From positions 447,105 to 511,104 of the forward strand of contig NZ_JASKLR010000003.1 in assembly GCF_030124325.1 (NCBI RefSeq): DNA of 64,000 nucleotides. The letters run 5' to 3'. Below are positions 63,752-64,000 of the stretch, piece by piece. Positions within the stretch are counted from its first letter, which is position 1. Every line of letters starts with the position of its first letter. Under the pieces are notes generated by a model that did not search any database, was not told where the DNA came from, and saw nothing but the letters and a program-made list of their open reading frames with translations. Both the position numbers and the translations under genes were made by a program. This stretch comes from Sinorhizobium sp. 8-89 (lineage in GTDB: Bacteria > Pseudomonadota > Alphaproteobacteria > Rhizobiales > Rhizobiaceae).

Positions 63752-64000
63752 TTAGCGCCGCCACGGCGGCACGAAGCGCCTGTCGTCATAGGAAGCGAGA
63801 TATCCCGTGTGTGCGGGGGAAGCCAAAAGCCTCGCTTTGAGATAGGCGAATGCGTCGCAGGTTGCGCCGGATCTCGCTGGCATGACACTGATCAGCTTTC
63901 GAAAATTCCACGGCCGCCCTACCGCCTCCAGCCGATCAAGTCGATGGAGGGTGGCCGGATCGACTTGATAAAGCTCGCCCCTGACGTGATGGCCTTGACC
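63752..64000 (-). CDS. Gamma-glutamylcyclotransferase-like protein (5' end outside window)
   Basis: The last 82 residues of a - strand gene that runs off the window. The segment VRGELYQVDPATLHRLDRLE and the later ATCDAFAYLKA are typical of the AIG2/GGCT-like family, where a small beta barrel binds gamma-glutamyl compounds. The catalytic Glu is probably the one in DRLEAVG. It ends at the TAA 63754-63752. Confidence 0.75.
   Translation of the reverse strand, partial: GQGHHVRGELYQVDPATLHRLDRLEAVGRPWNFRKLISVMPARSGATCDAFAYLKARLLASPAHTGYLASYDDRRFVPPWRR

Overview
The window reads as a chromosomal segment of a high-GC alphaproteobacterium of the order Hyphomicrobiales, most likely Sinorhizobium/Ensifer. 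The reasons are the order of the division and cell-wall genes (ftsW-murG-murC-murB ... ddl-ftsQ-ftsA-ftsZ-lpxC-bamD-recN-ligA), an FtsZ with a very long Pro/Gln-rich linker, a split (permuted) tmRNA gene whose tag reads ANDNYAEARLAA, an arsR/aqpS/arsC/arsH arsenic operon of the kind described in S. meliloti, and many copies of short palindromic intergenic repeats that look like the rhizobial RIME family. The species assignment is inference; I could not run a search.

Layout. 1-17.9 kb holds the division and envelope cluster on the + strand, interrupted by one MFS transporter on the - strand, and ends with recN and ligA. 18-21 kb is an accessory block: a VOC protein, a LysR regulator, a divergent SDR gene broken by a one-base frameshift, and a small NADP-binding oxidoreductase. 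21-25 kb has panC-panB, an azlCD-type branched-chain amino-acid exporter and a small secreted protein. 25-29.7 kb, mostly - strand, has an M24 aminopeptidase P, a probable alpha-r14-type small RNA with two anti-Shine-Dalgarno loops, prmA and a SCO1/SenC copper protein. 29.9-38 kb has a chemoreceptor/cheW pair, two tandem paralogous exported proteins with decapeptide-like repeats (the first behind a perfect-looking EcfG promoter), creA, a diguanylate cyclase and several small enzymes. 38-46.7 kb has a UvrD helicase with an odd in-frame insert, a CMD-family protein, a Tat-exported cyclase and an RND efflux pair.

46.8-52.7 kb is an eight-gene arsenic resistance region, all on the - strand, in two blocks. 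The first is arsR-LMW-PTPase-type arsC-aqpS-glutaredoxin-type arsC-arsH. The second is a second arsR, a flavoprotein with a cysteine-rich tail, and an MFS transporter. Each arsR has a strong palindrome just upstream. The glutaredoxin-type arsC is frameshifted near its 3' end.

53-64 kb has an FAD-linked dehydrogenase, a very long AsmA-like protein, a second diguanylate cyclase, and then a proteolysis/trans-translation neighbourhood: a ribbon-helix-helix protein, a DUF4169 protein, sspB and the tmRNA gene ssrA. SspB delivers ssrA-tagged proteins to ClpXP, so the tag and its adaptor are encoded side by side. The end of the window has DUF2853 and DUF2267 genes, three small hydrophilic proteins behind an EcfG-like promoter, and the 3' part of a gamma-glutamylcyclotransferase gene cut by the window edge.

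The most unusual items are the tandem exported repeat proteins (32.7-33.7 kb), the cysteine-tailed ars flavoprotein (48.1-49.5 kb), the palindromic in-frame insert in uvrD (39.64-39.77 kb), the candidate small RNA (27.4-27.5 kb) and two dispersed repeat families, one of which sits immediately after stop codons in all four copies seen.
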